This document shows positions 13,998 through 16,678 of a DNA stretch of 16,678 nt, piece by piece. Source of the DNA: RGIG5579 sp045602025 (GTDB lineage: Bacteria > Bacillota > Clostridia > Oscillospirales > SIG627); NCBI GenBank assembly GCA_045602025.1, contig JAZSAT010000025.1, forward strand, positions 1 through 16,678, read 5' to 3'. Position 1 is the first letter of the stretch; each line of letters opens with the position of its first letter. Below the pieces are notes generated by a model. That model did no database searches, was not told where the DNA came from, and saw only the letters and a program-made list of their open reading frames with translations. Position numbers and translations under genes: made by a program.

Positions 13998-15188
13998 TTA
14001 ATATACTTCCTTCGGAAGGAGAACCTTGTTCTGCTCTACTTCCTTGTCTTTGCCGACTACGGCAATATCCCATTTGGAGGGGGCGTAGAATTCAGGGTCG
14101 TCACCGATGCGTGCATTGGCGCGGATGACGGCGTCTTCTCCGATGATGGCGTATCTTACCACACTTCTCTTTTCCACTACCGCACCGCTCATAACAAGGC
14201 TGTTTTCAATGATGGCACCCTTTTCTATGGTGCAGCCTGTGGAAATAATGGAGTTTTTCACAATGCCGTACACCGAGGAGCCCTCAGCCACATAGGAATT
14301 TTCGATCTTGGCGTCGGGGTCGATATAGCTGCAGGGGAGAGAATTGTTTCTTGCGTAAATGCGGTCCTTATTCTCCCGCATATCAAGCAGAGGCTTTTCT
14401 CCCAAAATATCCATATTTGCCTGCCAGAGGCTTTCGATGGTGCCTACATCCTTCCAGTAGCCTTCAAATTCGTAGGCAAAAAGACGCTTTCCATCGGCCA
14501 AAAGCTTTGGCATAATGTTCTTACCGAAGTCGTTGGAGGAGGTGGGGTCGTCGTTATCGGCGATGAGGTATTCCTTCAGAATTTCCCAGCGGAATACATA
14601 AATACCCATGGAGGCCTTTGTGCTCTTGGGGTTCTTGGGCTTCTCCTGAAATTCGGTGATCTTTCCCGTCTCATCGGTGGACATAATACCGAAGCGGCTT
14701 GCTTCCTCCAGCGGAACCTCCAAAACGGCGATGGTGCAGTCTGCGTTGTTTTTGGCGTGCTCACGGAGCATTTTGGAATAGTTCATTTTGTAAATATGGT
14801 CGCCCGAGAGAATGAGAACATTGGTAGGGTTATAACGCTCCATAAAGGAGATATTCTGATAAATGGCGTTTGCCGTGCCCTTGTACCACTCGCTGCTTGC
14901 GGCTTTGGAATAAGGGGAGAGCACATGGATACCGCCGTTTGCGCTGTTCAGACCCCAGGGCAGACCGTTGCCGATATATTCGTTCAGCTGAAGAGGCTGA
15001 TACTGGGTGAGAATACCCACCGTATCAATACCGGAGTTGACACAGTTGGAGAGGGGAAAATCAATGAGGCGGTATTTCCCTCCAAAGGGTACCGCGGGTT
15101 TTGCCGTGTTTTCGGTGAGGACCATCAGTCTCGAGCCTTGGCCGCCTGCCAGGATCATTGCCACACATTCTTTTTTGCGAAAATACAT
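13998..15188 (-). CDS. glgC: Glucose-1-phosphate adenylyltransferase (ADP-glucose pyrophosphorylase), catalytic subunit
   Basis: The 396-residue enzyme makes ADP-glucose from ATP and glucose-1-phosphate, the committed step of bacterial glycogen synthesis. AMILAGGQGSRLMVLTENTA (10-29) is the pyrophosphorylase loop, with Ser-Met where many homologues have Thr-Lys. AKPAVPFGGKYRLIDFPLSN follows. LSGDHIYKMNY supplies the catalytic Asp130, and ITEFQEKPKNP (178-187) carries the glucose-1-phosphate lysine. Residues from about 275 on form the left-handed beta-helix (YIDPDAKIENSYVAEGSSV). GGAGGC lies ahead of the ATG. It starts 16 nt after the glgB stop and ends 13 nt before glgD. The subunit looks fully catalytic. 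Confidence 0.97.
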   Translation of the reverse strand: MYFRKKECVAMILAGGQGSRLMVLTENTAKPAVPFGGKYRLIDFPLSNCVNSGIDTVGILTQYQPLQLNEYIGNGLPWGLNSANGGIHVLSPYSKAASSEWYKGTANAIYQNISFMERYNPTNVLILSGDHIYKMNYSKMLREHAKNNADCTIAVLEVPLEEASRFGIMSTDETGKITEFQEKPKNPKSTKASMGIYVFRWEILKEYLIADNDDPTSSNDFGKNIMPKLLADGKRLFAYEFEGYWKDVGTIESLWQANMDILGEKPLLDMRENKDRIYARNNSLPCSYIDPDAKIENSYVAEGSSVYGIVKNSIISTGCTIEKGAIIENSLVMSGAVVEKRSVVRYAIIGEDAVIRANARIGDDPEFYAPSKWDIAVVGKDKEVEQNKVLLPKEVY

Positions 15189-15204
15189 ATATGCCTCCTG
15201 AATT

Positions 15205-16678
15205 TTAGTCGGATATTTCTTTTTTGCGCGATTTGATCTTGCGGTAGAACATAGCAGAATAAGGGGGAATGGAAAATTCTCCCGAATAGGGGAGGTTGTG
15301 GAAGGGGATCTCTTCGGCTTTCACACATTTCGGCTTTCCTTTTCCCATTCCGAAGGACAGATCGGAGGTGAAAACAGGCTTATATGTTCCCATTTCAACA
15401 AGTCCGATGCGGTAAAAGTCCCGTTTTACGGGGCAGAAGTTGAAGATACAAAGGATCTCGTTTCCTTTTTTGTCAATGCGCCGAAAGGCAATGACGCTGT
15501 TGTCCCGATCGTCGGCGGAGATCCAGCGAAAGGAGGTATCCGATGTATCGTTTTCCCACAGGGGGCGGCACTTTCTGTAAAAGAGGTTCAGCTCCTTAAA
15601 ATACGCGCTGAGCCCCCGGTGGAGAGGAAATTTCAGGCACGACCAGTCCAATTCCCTTTTTTCGCACCATTCGGTAAACTGACCGAAGTCATTTCCCATA
15701 AAGTTCAGCTTTCCGCCCGGATGTGCGAACATAAAGGCGTATAAAAGCTTTGCCTGCTGGAATTTGTCTTCATAAGAGCCGGGCATCTTTTCGATGATGG
15801 CCTTCTTCAGGTGGACCACCTCATCGTGAGAGAGGGGGAGTATGTAATTCTCCGCGAAGGCATACATGGAAGAAAAGGTCAGGTCGTTATGACGCCCCTT
15901 GCGAAAGAGGGGATCGGTCTCCATATAGGCCAGGATATCGTTCATCCAGCCCATGCTCCATTTAAAGTTGAAGCCGAGACCGCCCATTTCCGGGGGCTTT
16001 GTGATCATGGGGAAGGCGGTGGATTCTTCTGCCACCATCAGAGCAGAAGGATCGTGACGGAAGGCCTCCACATTCAGTTTTCTGAAAAAGGCGATGGCGT
16101 CAAGATCGTAATTGCCCCCTTCCCGATTGGGGGTGAAGTCGTCCCTGCAGTAGTCAAGATACAGCATGGAAGCCACCGCATCCACTCTCAGTCCGTCAAT
16201 ATGGTACTCTCTCAGCCAGAACAGGGCACTGGACATAAGAAAGCTTTGTACCTCAAAACGGCTGTAATCAAAAATTCTTGTGCCCCAGTCTTTATGCTCC
16301 TGCATCTTGGGATCGCTTTTTTCATAGCAGAAGGAGCCGTCAAATTCATACAGCCCGCTTTCGTCCTTGGGGAAGTGGGCAGGGACCCAATCAAGGATCA
16401 CCCCGATTCCCTCCCTGTGACAGGTATCGATGAGAAATTTCAGATCCTCGGGAGAGCCGTAGCGGTGGGTGGGGGCAAAATACCCTGTGACCTGATATCC
16501 CCAGGAGCCCTCAAAGGGGTACTCCGTCAAGGGGAGAAACTCAATGTGGGTGTAGCCCATTTCCTTAACGTAGGGGATAAGCTCTTCGGCCATTTTAGCA
16601 TAAGAGAAAGTGTTGCCGTCAGCATACTTTCTCCAGGAGCCTGCGTGAACCTCATAAATGTTAAGGGGCTTTTCGAAG
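15205..16678 (-). CDS. glgB: 1,4-alpha-glucan branching enzyme, C-terminal part (5' end outside window)
   Basis: The reading frame is open to the right edge, giving 490 residues plus one base. The first residues seen, FEKPLNIYEVHAGSWRKYAD, are the family's block before the catalytic barrel, so the internal ATG at 16593 is not the start. Numbering within this fragment, the GH13 regions are LDWVPAHFP (about 96-104), DGLRVDAVASM with nucleophile Asp166, LMVAEEST with the catalytic Glu near 217, and LSHDEVVH with Asp285. The C-terminal all-beta domain ends with YSGEFSIPPYSAMFYRKI. The enzyme transfers chains to make alpha-1,6 branches. Missing upstream are the CBM48 domain and the start, perhaps 130-250 residues. 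It is the most upstream operon gene visible; another could precede it. Confidence 0.96.
   Translation of the reverse strand, partial: FEKPLNIYEVHAGSWRKYADGNTFSYAKMAEELIPYVKEMGYTHIEFLPLTEYPFEGSWGYQVTGYFAPTHRYGSPEDLKFLIDTCHREGIGVILDWVPAHFPKDESGLYEFDGSFCYEKSDPKMQEHKDWGTRIFDYSRFEVQSFLMSSALFWLREYHIDGLRVDAVASMLYLDYCRDDFTPNREGGNYDLDAIAFFRKLNVEAFRHDPSALMVAEESTAFPMITKPPEMGGLGFNFKWSMGWMNDILAYMETDPLFRKGRHNDLTFSSMYAFAENYILPLSHDEVVHLKKAIIEKMPGSYEDKFQQAKLLYAFMFAHPGGKLNFMGNDFGQFTEWCEKRELDWSCLKFPLHRGLSAYFKELNLFYRKCRPLWENDTSDTSFRWISADDRDNSVIAFRRIDKKGNEILCIFNFCPVKRDFYRIGLVEMGTYKPVFTSDLSFGMGKGKPKCVKAEEIPFHNLPYSGEFSIPPYSAMFYRKIKSRKKEISD

Noticed and set aside
13956..15236. A 426-codon open frame on the plus strand opposite glgC, and similar long frames opposite glgP and the S1-domain gene
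   Set aside because: The opposite strand has complete, motif-rich conserved genes with ribosome binding sites and operon spacing. The plus-strand frames have no recognisable motif and no proper start signal; they arise from codon bias.

Overview
The window looks like chromosomal DNA from a strictly anaerobic gut-type member of class Clostridia (Bacillota), perhaps an Oscillospirales relative. This rests on the pyruvate:ferredoxin oxidoreductase, the paired GlgC/GlgD glycogen system, a QueT transporter under a class I preQ1 riboswitch, strong AAGGAGG-type ribosome binding sites and consensus sigma-A promoters. The genus cannot be read from the sequence. Nearly everything is housekeeping; the unusual material is in the intergenic DNA.

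Layout. 1-940 (minus) is the N-terminal part of pyruvate:ferredoxin oxidoreductase, cut by the left edge. Divergent from it is a YifB/ComM-family AAA+ ATPase (1138-2664, plus). A composite hairpin repeat then leads to a promoter and preQ1 riboswitch that control queT, a small zinc-phospholipase-C-like protein and D-Ala-D-Ala ligase (2903-5019, plus, probably one transcript) ending in a strong terminator. 5020-5361 has no gene; it holds a second copy of the composite repeat in opposite orientation, a 12-bp direct repeat around it, a 32-bp perfect palindrome and a half copy of the repeat. An S1-domain RNA-binding protein follows (5362-6264, minus), then a four-helix-bundle protein gene (6400-6747, minus) whose promoter reaches into an array of about nine short hairpins (6795-6989), and then tRNA-Glu(CUC) (7026-7100, minus).

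From 7161 to the right edge, all on the minus strand, is a compact glycogen operon read in the order glgB (5' end outside the window), glgC, glgD, glgA, glgP, GH13 amylase. Gaps are 16, 13, -4, 26 and 1 nt. GlgC/GlgD make ADP-glucose, GlgA polymerises it and GlgB branches it. GlgP releases glucose-1-phosphate, and the neopullulanase-like GH13 enzyme probably deals with branched limit dextrins. The operon promoter lies beyond the right edge.

Two repeat systems deserve attention. One is the hairpin array, with conserved 9-bp linkers TATATCATC three times on the left and GATGATATA three times on the right, enclosing palindromes that differ in sequence but keep their pairing. The other is the two-hairpin element present as two full copies and one half copy. 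No defence system, CRISPR, transposase, reverse transcriptase or prophage is visible.
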